A stretch of DNA of 64,000 nt from Volvariella volvacea V23 (lineage: Eukaryota; Basidiomycota; Agaricomycetes; Agaricales; Pluteaceae): NCBI GenBank assembly GCA_000349905.1, contig KB722744.1, forward strand, positions 792,716 to 856,715, read 5' to 3'. Under the pieces are notes generated by a model. It worked only from the letters and a program-made list of their open reading frames with translations. It did no database searches and was not told the DNA's origin. Shown one piece after another: positions 1 through 9,139 of this stretch. The translations under genes were made by a program, and so were the position numbers. The stretch's first letter is position 1. Each line of letters starts with the position of its first letter.

Positions 1-633
1 CAGTTGATGTTTTTCCTTTCTTTTCTCTATTTATTGTCTCGTGTATTGTCTTTGGGGCCAAGCGCCCTCGTCGCTGACAAGATTGCTACAGACTCTGCAC
101 GCACTAAATCATGAATTAAATACCTAGTGTCATTGCATGTTCTGTCTACTGCTGTCTTTGCTGCCTCCAGTAAGTGCCATTGTAAATCTACCTATTGTTG
201 AATGAACCGTCAGTATGGACCAGACTTATGGTTATCTGGACTGAGTATGCGGATCAGTACTTGGAATGTACACATGTTACAGAGAAATATGTGTACATTC
301 CAAGTACTGGTCTGTATACTTGGTCCAGATAACTATATGTTGAACAGCAGCCTTACAGGCACTAGAGGCTATGGAGGTCACCTCACCTAGGAGTAGAGAG
401 TAATGATACTTTGTGTATATCTGAGGATTGGGGGGCTGGTAGGTACATGCTGGAACTATTTGTACAGAGGAGTGACAAGTGCCGTCCACCATTTTGGAAA
501 TGATGGTATCCACATCGGAATTGATGTGGGTCATGTCACGGTTTTCTACATGTGACAGTGTTCACATTATTTCTTCCCTTCAATTACCTCATATTCTTCT
601 AGTAACCCTCAAGCGCTAACACCCTTGAGCGGC

Positions 634-1132
634 TGTTGTGGGCGCTTATGCCTCAGCGCTTATTCTAGGCGTCTATTCCTATTATATAATCATTGTTAGT
701 AATATCCTCACATGCCAAGACTTCTCTAGAATCTTCCAGAAGGTTATGGAATATGCCAGAACCTCGGAGTCATATTACATCATGACCGAGTCATATTACA
801 TCATGACCAAGTCATATTACATCATGACTGAGTCATATGTATAGCCTCATGGAATGTCATGGAACATTGTAGAATAGAGGGACTTACGCCATTGGTCAAT
901 TAGTTAAACACATGCTTCAGATGACTGATAGATCTGTTGGCAGTCGTTTACATTATACAAATAGTTACATACAGTCTTGTAGATTATATAAGGCCTGTAC
1001 TTCTGAGTATTGCTCCTCAGATCAATCAATTTGTGCTCTTTCTTCGCTCTATTGCATTATCTGTGCACAAGCAACTGCCCTAGTTGACTCTACTCCTGCT
1101 AAAAGTCATCACAGAGGTAAGTACTTGTAACA
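634..1132 (+). repeat. Candidate solo LTR inside the inverted-repeat element
   Basis: The segment begins TGTTGTGGGC and ends TTGTAACA, so its ends are short inverted TGTT/AACA as in retrotransposon LTRs. Inside are tandem repeats in the upstream part, a TATA-like tatataagg near 986, a pyrimidine-rich stretch after it, and a splice-donor-like GAG/GTAAGT near the end. No gag or pol frame is next to it, and the 5 bases on each side do not match, so the target duplication is absent or mutated. It could instead be the internal part of the surrounding foldback element. Confidence 0.35.
767..838 (+). repeat. 21-base tandem repeat, about 3.4 copies
   Basis: The unit gagtcatattacatcatgac plus one base is repeated at 767, 788 and 809 with one or two changes, followed by a 9-base partial copy at 830. 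It lies about 150 bases upstream of the TATA-like sequence in the candidate LTR, a position typical of repeated enhancer elements in retrotransposon U3 regions. Confidence 0.85.
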
Positions 1133-1444
1133 GGTCACTTCGGTGATACTTAGGATCTATCTACCTGTATCCTATGACTATCTAGCATGTGTATCTAGCC
1201 ATGTATTTCTCCGTAACATGTGTACATTCCAAGTACTGGTCTGTATACTCAGTCCGGATAACCATAAGTCCAGTCTATACTGACGGTCTGTCCAACACCA
1301 TAAGTCCAGTCCATATTAACAGTCCATCCAACACTAAATGCGCTATGCTAGGAGCTGAGAATTATCGTCATGCAAAGTTCAATGTGAATATACAAAAACA
1401 CTAGGTATCTAACTTGAAATCAAGCATATGCAGAAGCTGCAGAA

Positions 1445-1810
1445 ATTAAAATACAGCCCACCTGTTTTCTTGGCAATCACTGGCCTATTACCTATCAAAG
1501 GCGTCTTGCAACTCGCATAGCTGACACCCCTCCTGAGCATCTCAACCTCAGCTTCAGTACATCTCTCCTTGAACGGCTCCAATCACAGTTCAAACATTTC
1601 CTTATCCCTCCGTTTCTTTCAACCGATCAAGACCAGACTTAGTATCCCATCCGCGGTGAATCCGATTAATAATGGCTTTTATCGCACTCGGTTCAGTATA
1701 ATAGCCTAGGGTTTGGCAAGGGCAAATGGATATAAAACCTTTGCCTCCATGAGATATCCTCCGACAAGATTTTCAGATGTAGTAGGTCTATCAAGCGACA
1801 AACGTTGACA
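1445..1810 (-). pseudogene. Decayed copy of the orphan gene at 2556-3092
   Basis: This stretch aligns at base level with 2660-3155. Shared words cover the region coding the C-terminal ERWLEPFKEKC segment, the middle, and the N-terminal part. The exact 16-mer gcgacaaacgttgaca at 1795-1810 is also found at 3140-3155 upstream of the better copy. Frameshifts and stops break the frame throughout, and no start is preserved in frame. It is read as a tandem, same-strand duplicate that has lost coding capacity. Confidence 0.7.
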
Positions 1811-2555
1811 GGCAGGGAGGGGACGCTACATAGCTGAGTTGCGGTTTTGTGGACATTGCCACGCTTGGGCACGTGATCAATTTATTTGTGACCGGCCAAA
1901 TGCTACCGTCCAGAAGGATGTCTCTGAATCAATATTTATAGCGCCTCCACAACTCGTGACAATATTAGGTATAACCAGCGTCGTAAACTCTTTGATGGCG
2001 TGGATGGCGTGGCTTGAGCATGAGCGTCATGATTCGGCCTAAGATACATACTAGTAGTGGTGCCGGGCGCAGTCCATTTGTAACTGAGCACGCAATTGCA
2101 GATTTGCTCATCATCTCTATTGCACCATCTTATACACTGTACAATTTGTTCAAGCTCCCTTCGTGATTATGCCTCTGAAATCAGTAACGGGTCAAGATCG
2201 CTGTAAGCAAAATGTACGAAGGGGATGAGGGATGTGGAAACGAAAGTATGCAACATAACTTGCTGATCACCGGTCACCGAATGCTGTTTGAGATCCGTCG
2301 GCGGTGGAGTGCAACGTTTAATTCTGAGTACATAAGTAAATTGGAGCATCGCCACAATAATGTCGGAGTCGTCGGAGTCCATATGGGAGCTCTAACCCCA
2401 ACATAATGATCTCATATTTTCGTCTCGGATACTCAAGCTGTATTACCACCTATCTTACCCCCAATTACAGTCCCAATTACAGTGAACTGTAACTCCCGAT
2501 CCTTCTATTGTTTGGTTTCCCAGGCAATTTCTTGATCTGTCATTCTTTAGCGTGC
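1811..2555. other. Intergenic, nothing recognised
   Basis: Only short unsupported frames occur here on either strand. No splice pattern, protein similarity or RNA gene is visible. Confidence 0.5.
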
Positions 2556-3092
2556 TCAATTACCGTCCTCGCCTTTGCTCCTCCCTTGCACTCGCTCCAC
2601 ATTCATCTCCCCGTGTCTCTCTTCCCGCATCTTGTCTTCTCCGCACCTGATCTTGTCCTCTTGAGCAATTACAGGTCTATTACTAAGCAAGGGCGTCTTG
2701 CAACTCGCATACTTGATGCTATTCCTGAACGTTGAAATTTCCGCTTCTGTACACTTCTCCTTGAACGGCTCCAACCATCGCTCAAGCAACTCCTTGTCCT
2801 TTTCCGTCTCCTTCACAATAAACTGCTTGCTTGTGGACATCTCCACATGAGATGGGAAAAAAATAGCAGCGCGACCCGACTTGAGCAAGATGCCTCTCAA
2901 CCTGTCTAGTCCTGAATTCGGATTTCTTTCGCGGTGAACTTGATTGATCGGGGTTTTGATGCAAAGCGGATCCATATACTCCCCCGTGGGTAGCGTGGGA
3001 TGGAGAATGTAATCGCAATCGGCACCAAACGCCAATGCAAATGGGTACAGGTCCTTTGGGCTCATGATATATCCTCCTACAAAATCAGGCAT
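2556..3092 (-). CDS. Orphan protein, 178 aa, best-preserved of three copies
   Basis: I do not recognise the family. The frame opens with MPDFVGGYIMSPKDL and continues as a mixed globular-looking sequence of about 140 residues. It then ends in a basic, low-complexity tail (from about residue 140) that may be read-through of an intron or UTR, since the decayed copies show similarity only up to the segment before the tail. A TATA-like TATATATA lies at 3219-3228 on this strand. A possible 5' intron ends in TTAG immediately upstream of the start, beginning near the 16-mer shared with the copy at 1445-1810. There is no signal peptide or membrane segment. It sits between two degenerate copies on the same strand, so it could itself be decaying. 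Confidence 0.45.
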   Translation of the reverse strand: MPDFVGGYIMSPKDLYPFALAFGADCDYILHPTLPTGEYMDPLCIKTPINQVHRERNPNSGLDRLRGILLKSGRAAIFFPSHVEMSTSKQFIVKETEKDKELLERWLEPFKEKCTEAEISTFRNSIKYASCKTPLLSNRPVIAQEDKIRCGEDKMREERHGEMNVERVQGRSKGEDGN

Positions 3093-3139
3093 GCTAAGAC
3101 GTTCAATAAGTCAGTATACGGCAGGTAGAGATATAACAG

Positions 3140-3228
3140 GCGACAAACGTTGACAGACAATAAGCGTTCGTTGGTTGTTGAGTTCGGATTTGACGCAGTA
3201 GTAGCCACTACACTATGGGATATATATA
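3140..3228 (-). promoter_or_regulatory. TATA box and conserved upstream block of the orphan gene
   Basis: On the minus strand TATATATA lies at 3219-3228, about 130 bases before the ATG at 3092. The block 3140-3155 (gcgacaaacgttgaca on the plus strand) is identical to 1795-1810 next to one decayed copy and is similar to 5138-5153 next to the other. It is therefore a conserved part of the duplicated unit, in the 5' UTR or a 5' intron. Confidence 0.45.
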
Positions 3229-3674
3229 GTATTCTTAAGTCACGTGATTAGTAATCCCATCAGGAATCGGACACTGCCGCGAATCTGAGGCTCAGCCGGT
3301 TTATGGAAGGAATAATCTTGGAATAATGGCTATTTATTCCATGTATGGTATGGGATATCCTCAAAATCTGTCAACTCTTTGATATGTATAATGATGCTCC
3401 ATCCTCGTTGTTAAGCGTTTGTTCTCTGCGGAGCAACTCTGGGCCTTGTTAGGTTGGGTATTATATTTATTCAAGGCATCAAGTAAACGAAGCACTCTTG
3501 GTCTTCCGATAAGAAATCATATCCGATTTCAGTGGCAACTGTTGTATTCTTTAACAATACTAGTCGAGGTGGATAGTGTGAGGATAGGCCTCACAACTTG
3601 ACGTTTACCTTAACAAGGAAATATCGTCAATAACTTCCTTTTAAATACGTTGTCTAGAGCTTGCCATGCCCATG

Positions 3675-3793
3675 TATATAAAACGCTACACCTCAGGTCT
3701 TCTCGTCCCTACTTCTTGAGGTTCAACTACTCGCAACTTGATCTCTGTAAGCATCCCATTTCTCAGTCAAATGTTATTTCTGATCGTGCAATA
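3675..3793 (+). promoter_or_regulatory. TATA box and 5' UTR intron before the nuclease-like gene
   Basis: tatataaa lies at 3675-3682, 125 bases upstream of the ATG at 3807. A plausible 5' UTR intron starts with GTAAGC near 3747 and ends in AATAG at 3793, leaving a short leader before the start codon. This is sequence-pattern evidence only. Confidence 0.5.
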
Positions 3794-3806
3794 GCATCAC
3801 AGAATT

Positions 3807-4520
3807 ATGTCCAACTGGGTGGTGATTAGAGAAGCTGCAAAGCTTGCCACCCCCCTTCCACAGCGCCTTCAACATCGCATTCGCAAGAATTGCCTTAAGG
3901 ACTCACGTTGGAGACATGAGCACACATCTTATGGCCCTCTAGACAAGGTTTTCAATCTCATCTTTGCGCATCCAGACTTTATTGTCAAGCCACAGCCCTT
4001 GATTCGCCCCCAAGATCTCGTCCCAGACGTTGATCATAATGAGCCCGATGGGCCAGACAACGCCGAGGATGAGGAGCCGGAGAAATTGCCAGAAGACGAC
4101 GAACCGGACGATAATTCCAATGACTCCGAGTCCTTTGACAACGTCGGCAATGTTTCAATAGACTCTTATGGCTTCCCTGTTGCCAATGTGTCCCTGGACA
4201 AGCGCTTTCCAGATTTCGCTGTGTGCCGACTTGGAAGCCAGCCGAGGGACCCTGACACCCTGCTTCTTTTGATAGAAATTAAAGCACAAGACTCTCAATT
4301 GGGTGCAGCAAAGATTCAGATTACCGACTATATCGACCTCTTGGGCATCAGAGCTCCCGAAGGGATGAAGTGTATGGCAATTGCAGGGAAGAAAGTCCAA
4401 TTTGCCACAGTTCAACGGAATACAAAACTCAAATGGGAGCATTATGCCTATAGCCTCGGTTCTTATCATGTATATGACAGATTGCAGGAGTGGGCAAAGG
4501 CGTGGGAGGAGAACGATTAG
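3807..4520 (+). CDS. PD-(D/E)XK nuclease-like protein, 237 aa
   Basis: A single open exon. Residues about 75-112 form a very acidic, low-complexity linker. After it come a strand with RFPDFAV (Asp136) and a second strand with LLLLIEIKA (Glu157, Lys159), spaced 21 residues apart. This is the PD...(D/E)xK catalytic pattern of the restriction-endonuclease fold. A Gln (about 171) lies in the following helix, as in many members. Such small PD-(D/E)XK proteins are common, poorly studied accessory genes in agaricomycetes. Whether this one cuts DNA or RNA is unknown. There is no signal peptide or membrane segment. The start fits the upstream TATA box and 5' UTR intron. It sits among decayed duplicates of an orphan gene, which suggests an unstable accessory locus. 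Confidence 0.65.
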   Translation: MSNWVVIREAAKLATPLPQRLQHRIRKNCLKDSRWRHEHTSYGPLDKVFNLIFAHPDFIVKPQPLIRPQDLVPDVDHNEPDGPDNAEDEEPEKLPEDDEPDDNSNDSESFDNVGNVSIDSYGFPVANVSLDKRFPDFAVCRLGSQPRDPDTLLLLIEIKAQDSQLGAAKIQITDYIDLLGIRAPEGMKCMAIAGKKVQFATVQRNTKLKWEHYAYSLGSYHVYDRLQEWAKAWEEND

Positions 4521-4904
4521 GATACGATAGATATAGGGCTACTAATTACTGCCAACGATTGTAGGGCATCTTCCTCTGGCAATAGTCTTAAGGATCCACT
4601 AGGGATATGACACACAGTGACCCACTTCAACTAGGATGTTGAGATGCGCTTTTTTTACGATAGGGTTTCATGCGCAATAAATTAGTGAATTCGAAAGCAA
4701 GCTGGGATTGATGACGCTAAATGGTTACTATCCAATAGTGCGTGAATAAGAGATAGGGATGGTAGTTCTTTTCGACTATACTAATGCGTCCCTACGCTTA
4801 CACAACTCCTTTACCCACGTCCCAGTGCTCTGCTTACTAGCTGTTTGTCCACTCTGCACCTTCTATTAGATCTTATGGCTCTCTGCGATTCAGTACCACT
4901 CCCT

Positions 4905-5155
4905 TCAGCCCATTGAGACCAGGGTTAAAATTCTATTTGCGACTGATACGATTAATAATGGCTTTAATTGAGGTGTGTTCACATAATAGCCTAGGGCTGA
5001 GGAAAAAGTCGCAGTCGAAATTGTGTGCGACGGCAAATGGATATAAGGAATTTTTCTCCATGACATATCCTCCGACAAAGTTTCCAGACGCAGTAGGCCT
5101 AGATAAATCAGCTTACTGTCCACGCAAATATAGATTAGCGACGAATGTTGCCACA
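4905..5155 (-). pseudogene. Second decayed copy (5' part) of the orphan gene
   Basis: About 250 bases match the 5' half of the gene at 2556-3092, and match the other decayed copy (1660-1800) even better. Shared words include those coding the region around GGYIMSPKDLYPFA and the tract before it. The upstream block at 5138-5153 is a diverged form of the shared 16-mer. The 3' half is missing and the frame is interrupted. Confidence 0.6.
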
Positions 5156-6131
5156 CTGTAGCACTGGCGCGTTCATAATGGAATGTCCAACGCCACCAGC
5201 GCGTAAAATGTCGGCAACGGTTTTAAGGTTGCACCCGATAGCAAGCACTTGCCTGATTTCGTAGTAGGGACCGGTGGCGAATCTTGATGTGTTCCGTCTT
5301 GTCGATGGCTAAACCTCTACTAAACGATGGAAGCGTCCAGGTTCAGTAATACATCGAGATATGATTGCAAGACAGCCGTTCCAGGAATAGTGTGCATGAT
5401 GTGCATGATACGACGATTGCAGGGGAAATTACAAAAAGCCCGTTTTTGGTTCCGTTGCTCCCCGGGATCGAACTCGGTGAATCCAGTTACAGTGCAGTAA
5501 ATTGGAGGAATGTACGCATAGCGCTAGCCCGAGCTCCACGCGTGGCCAGAAGTTTGGGGCAAGACGATTTGAGTGAGAGTTGGCTTTAGCTTGTACTCCT
5601 AAATGACATCGCAATTATATGCATTTTCTCTGATATAGTGTACAATCAAGCTCGGAAGAATGTCCGATTTCTCAAAAACCGTACTCATCGCTTTCGTATT
5701 CTCCTCATCATCGCCATCCCTGAAACTGCTCTCCCGAAAATGAAACCAGCACTGCAATCGTCCAAAGCAGCCCTCCCGAGTCGTCCATATTCCAATCATG
5801 TCAATTCATCACCTTCACCAGGCACATGCACGCATGCACTGTTCCGACCATTCACAATCTCTATTGTAGCCACCATCTCAACATGTACACGCACTATACA
5901 ACCCATTGATAATCAACCTCTCATCATAGTCGTACCTCGGACACTCTAATAATGGATTAAGATCGCTATCGGCCAAGAAAACGGTGCAAGAAGCGGGAGC
6001 GGGGGTGACGGATGTGGCAACACGAAACTGTACACTACACAACTTGCGCTCGGTTTGGTGTCAACAAGGGAGGCGTACGCAACGTGAAAAAATAAAGGAA
6101 CCAAAGGAGAGACGAGGACCAACCCCCTCCT
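5156..6131. other. Intergenic, no supported gene
   Basis: No exon pattern is recognisable. The words at 5250-5268 resemble the start of the orphan gene in the opposite orientation (16 of 19 bases), which may be a small rearranged fragment. The right end is the 3' flank of the Hsp110 gene. Confidence 0.4.
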
Positions 6132-8691
6132 CTAATCAACATCCATCTCCGAAGGCCCCTTGTCCTCCTCCTTCTGCGGTGGCGTCTGCTGCTGCTGTTG
6201 CCCCTGCTGAGGCGGGGGCGTCCCACTATTAGGCGTAGGCGTCACACTTGGCTTCGGCTTCGGCTTGGTCAAAATCGGTATCGAGAAATAAATAACCTCA
6301 TCCCTCTTCTTCCCAATCTCCGCGCTCGTCAACACCGGGTCCACGTTCTTCGGCCTCTCCACCTGCCTCGCAATCTGGTCCTCCAGCCATTTCTGCACGT
6401 TCGCCACCTTTTCCACCACGCTCTGCTTGTCCTTTTCGTCAATGTGCGCATACTTTTCGTCCGAGGACGTCGCCTGGGACATGTACGTGTTGAGCGTTTC
6501 GCGCAATTGCGAAATGGCAGAGGCGCGCTCCTCGTGCTCCTTGTGGCGGAAGGCGATCGGGTCCCCGATGGCTTTGAGAGCGTCCAGACGCTGGACATAG
6601 GCCGATTTCGTCGCCTCTTCGCCCTCTTCGGTGTATAGCCAGTCCTCGGCTTCCTGCAGGCCCGCCAGGAGCTTCGTCTTTTCCTCCGGTTGGACAAAGC
6701 TCGCGTAGCGGTCTTCCAGCTTGCTTCTGGTATCGTAGACGTACTCCTCCAGCGCGTTCTTGCGATCCTAGAGAATAAAACACGTCAGATTTTGAACCTT
6801 TCTGAGTTGAGAGAAATACAAACCTCGGTGTCTTGAACGAGCTTGTCGTTCGCATACATCTGCGCCTCCTTCTCCTTCAGCGCCTCCAGAACAGACTTCT
6901 CAAGGGACGTATTGCCAGCGATAAACGCAATCTCCTTCTTCTTCACAATCCTCTTCTTCTTTGGTGGAGCAGGAGCGGCGCCATCAGCAGGAGCATCCAC
7001 ATCCATCGGTGCCGCAGCAGCCTCCTCCTTCTCCTCAATCTCCTCTACATACGCGCTCTCAAACGACAAGATGCCGTGAAGGTTAAGCCTCGTCTTAACC
7101 TTGACAACAGTGGCATCGCCCTTTGGATCCGGTGGAACCTCCTTCGCAGTAAAGTTCGCGATCCAGGGGTTGATCCCAGGCGGGAGCAGAGCAGGCTGAG
7201 CGTACACAGCTTCAACGTCAAACGGCTCCTTGCGGTAGAAGGACAGGACTTTTGTGGAGGGGATGGCGTTGCCGGTGGGGAAGACGAGGAGCTCGGTGTC
7301 GTCATCCGGCTCGGTGGGTATGGGCTTCCATTGGACCTTGATGGGGTAGTGCGCAATATCGTGGATGTGGAAGTCGCGGACGCGGAAGACGGGGGAGAGC
7401 ATCGCGCATGCGAACGTTGCACCGCGCGCGATGGCCTCGTCCTGGTTGAGGGTGAACGAGAGGGTCTTGCCGGGGAAGGCTTTTTGGATGCAGTTCTTGA
7501 CGGCGGGGACGCGGGTCGTGCCGCCGACGAGCTCGACAGAGTCGATTTCGTTGACGGTGACGCCGGCAGCGGCGAGGGCGCGCTCGATGGTGGGTTGGAT
7601 GCGCACCAGGACGTCGCTGATGAGGCCCTCGAGCTCCTCGCGGGTGAGCTTGGAGCTGGCGTCGACGTCGTTCATGATGGACTCGACGTTGAGGGGTGCC
7701 TCGGTGTTGGCGGACAGGACCTTCTTTAGCTTCTCGCATCCAGCAGTGAGACGGAAGACGGCCTTGGGGTTGGAGGCGACATCGATCTTGTACTTGCCCT
7801 TGAACTCCTCGCTAAAGTGTTTGACGAGGGCGTGGTCGATGTCTCGACCACCAATGTTGCGATCGTAGGCAGTGCCTCGTACAACGAGCTGACCCTTGGA
7901 GAAAGCGACAACAGAGGCGGAGAGGGAAGAGTGACCGACATCGACGAAAGCAACGTTCTTTGCGTTCTCGGCTTCTGGGAGATCAGCCTTGGTGATACCA
8001 TAGCCAAGGGCAACGGCGGTAGAGTCATTAATGAGGCGAAGGACATTTAGTCCAGCGATGGCAGCAGCATCCAGCAGAGCTCTGCGCTGGATGTCTGTGT
8101 ACCATCCTGGCACAGCAATCACAACATCGCTAACACCAGTCTTGAGTTCGTTGGAGGCGATGTCTCGTAGCTTGCCGAGGTACATGCCGACGAGTTGGGT
8201 TGCGGAGAAGGTTTGTCTCTCGCCGAGATAGTTGACCTAGCCGAGAGGTCAGGAATGGGACGATGGACTACGGAACTCTGACTCACCTCGACACCGACAG
8301 TACTCTGGACATCGACGAGCTTTGCGTTGATGAACTTTTTCTCGACCTCCTGGACTTCGGGATCGGAGTAGGTGCGACCGATGAGGCGTTTGAGGGAGCC
8401 GATGGTGTTCTTGAAGTTGGAGGTCTCTTGGGTTTTGGCGGACTCGCCGATGGCGCGCTGCTTGGGACCAAAGGCAACGAGAGATCTGGGGAGAACGATA
8501 AGACACGATTCGCGGACGAGGTGCCGGATACGTACGGGGTGGCGCGATTGGAGACCTCATTGGTGATGATGTCGATACCGCGATGCCTGGCGACACCGAT
8601 CTGCAAGGGCGGGTCAGTGGGCAGGGCTGATGGGGATGGACGTGCATACCTTTGAATGGAGCGTACCAAAATCGATACCGACGACGGCCAT
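6132..8691 (-). CDS. SSE1: Hsp110-type chaperone (Sse1-like), nucleotide exchange factor for Hsp70
   Basis: Five exons (8691-8650, 8600-8536, 8485-8287, 8236-6824, 6767-6132) join in frame to 784 residues, the usual length for fungal Hsp110. The protein starts MAVVGIDFGTLHSK, the phosphate-1 loop of the Hsp70 ATPase. It continues with NEVSNRATPSLVAFG, RLINDSTAVALGYG, the VDVGHSS phosphate-2 loop and VELVGGTTRVPAV. The substrate-binding part carries an acidic, Ala/Pro-rich insert (EEIEEKEEAAAAP) and the long C-terminal helical region that separates Hsp110 from ordinary Hsp70. It ends in a Gln/Pro-rich tail and EMDVD, not EEVD. Hsp110 proteins release ADP from cytosolic Hsp70 and hold unfolded proteins. 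The gene is divergent from the Arg-rich gene with 448 bases between the starts. Identification is very secure. Confidence 0.96.
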
Positions 8692-9139
8692 GGCGGTGGG
8701 AGCTAAGCACTGCAGAGATCAGCGAGACAGATGGCGAAGATGGGATCTTTTGGGCTACAAATTGAAAAATTCAGCGAGGCGGGACTCTAAATAACGCGGC
8801 CCAAATTTTGTCGAAAACGCCAATTTATGGCGATTGTGGCTGATATCCTCGCGTTTCCTTCTTTGGTCCGATCTTCGACGACATTCCTGATCCTTCTACG
8901 CCCTGCTGGTGGCTGACTAAGCACCGCGAGGCGACGAGGAGCGCTGGATTGACCGGAAGGCTGATTTGATACGATTGGAATGTAGTCAATACCGACAATG
9001 TAGACTTGAATCACAACCTTTGTTTGCTCGCTTGCTCTGCCCTAAGCGCCTTCACAACCCCTCTCGACACGTAACTCTTGCTTTCTCCGGAAACTCGAGC
9101 AACATCCCACGCCATCCTTGCGCCCTTACTCCTTACTTC
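8692..9139. promoter_or_regulatory. Shared divergent promoter region
   Basis: 448 bases separate the start codons of the Hsp110 gene (minus) and the Arg-rich gene (plus). No clear TATA box is present. The nearest thing to a heat-shock element is GAAAAATTC near 8764, which has the wrong spacing for the canonical nGAAnnTTCn unit, so heat control is not shown by sequence. Confidence 0.5.

Larger units (their letters stand above)
196..1300. repeat. Inverted-repeat (foldback) element
   Basis: A segment of about 85 bases at 196-280 returns in inverted orientation at 1213-1300 and again, closer in, at about 287-355. The inner pair (222-277 against 288-345) can form a long hairpin whose central 21 bases on each arm are exactly complementary. 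A shorter outer pair (about 118-133 and 1396-1411) carries the inverted words tacctagtgt and acactaggta, so the element may reach from about 110 to 1415. No transposase reading frame lies inside. This fits a non-autonomous foldback or TIR element. A target-site duplication was not identified. Confidence 0.6.

Noticed and set aside
5455..5580. tRNA-like sequence on the minus strand (a B-box-like GTTCGATCCC and a Tyr-type loop CTGTAAC)
   Set aside because: The T stem pairs at only 3 of 5 positions and no acceptor stem partner is found 5' of it. At most a very old relic.
6833..7729. 298-codon plus-strand frame opposite Hsp110
   Set aside because: It lies entirely antisense to the conserved Hsp110 exon and has the biased composition of a mirrored GC-rich gene.
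8755..8775. Heat-shock element in the Hsp110 promoter
   Set aside because: GAAAAATTC has three bases between GAA and TTC, not the required two, and there is no third unit.
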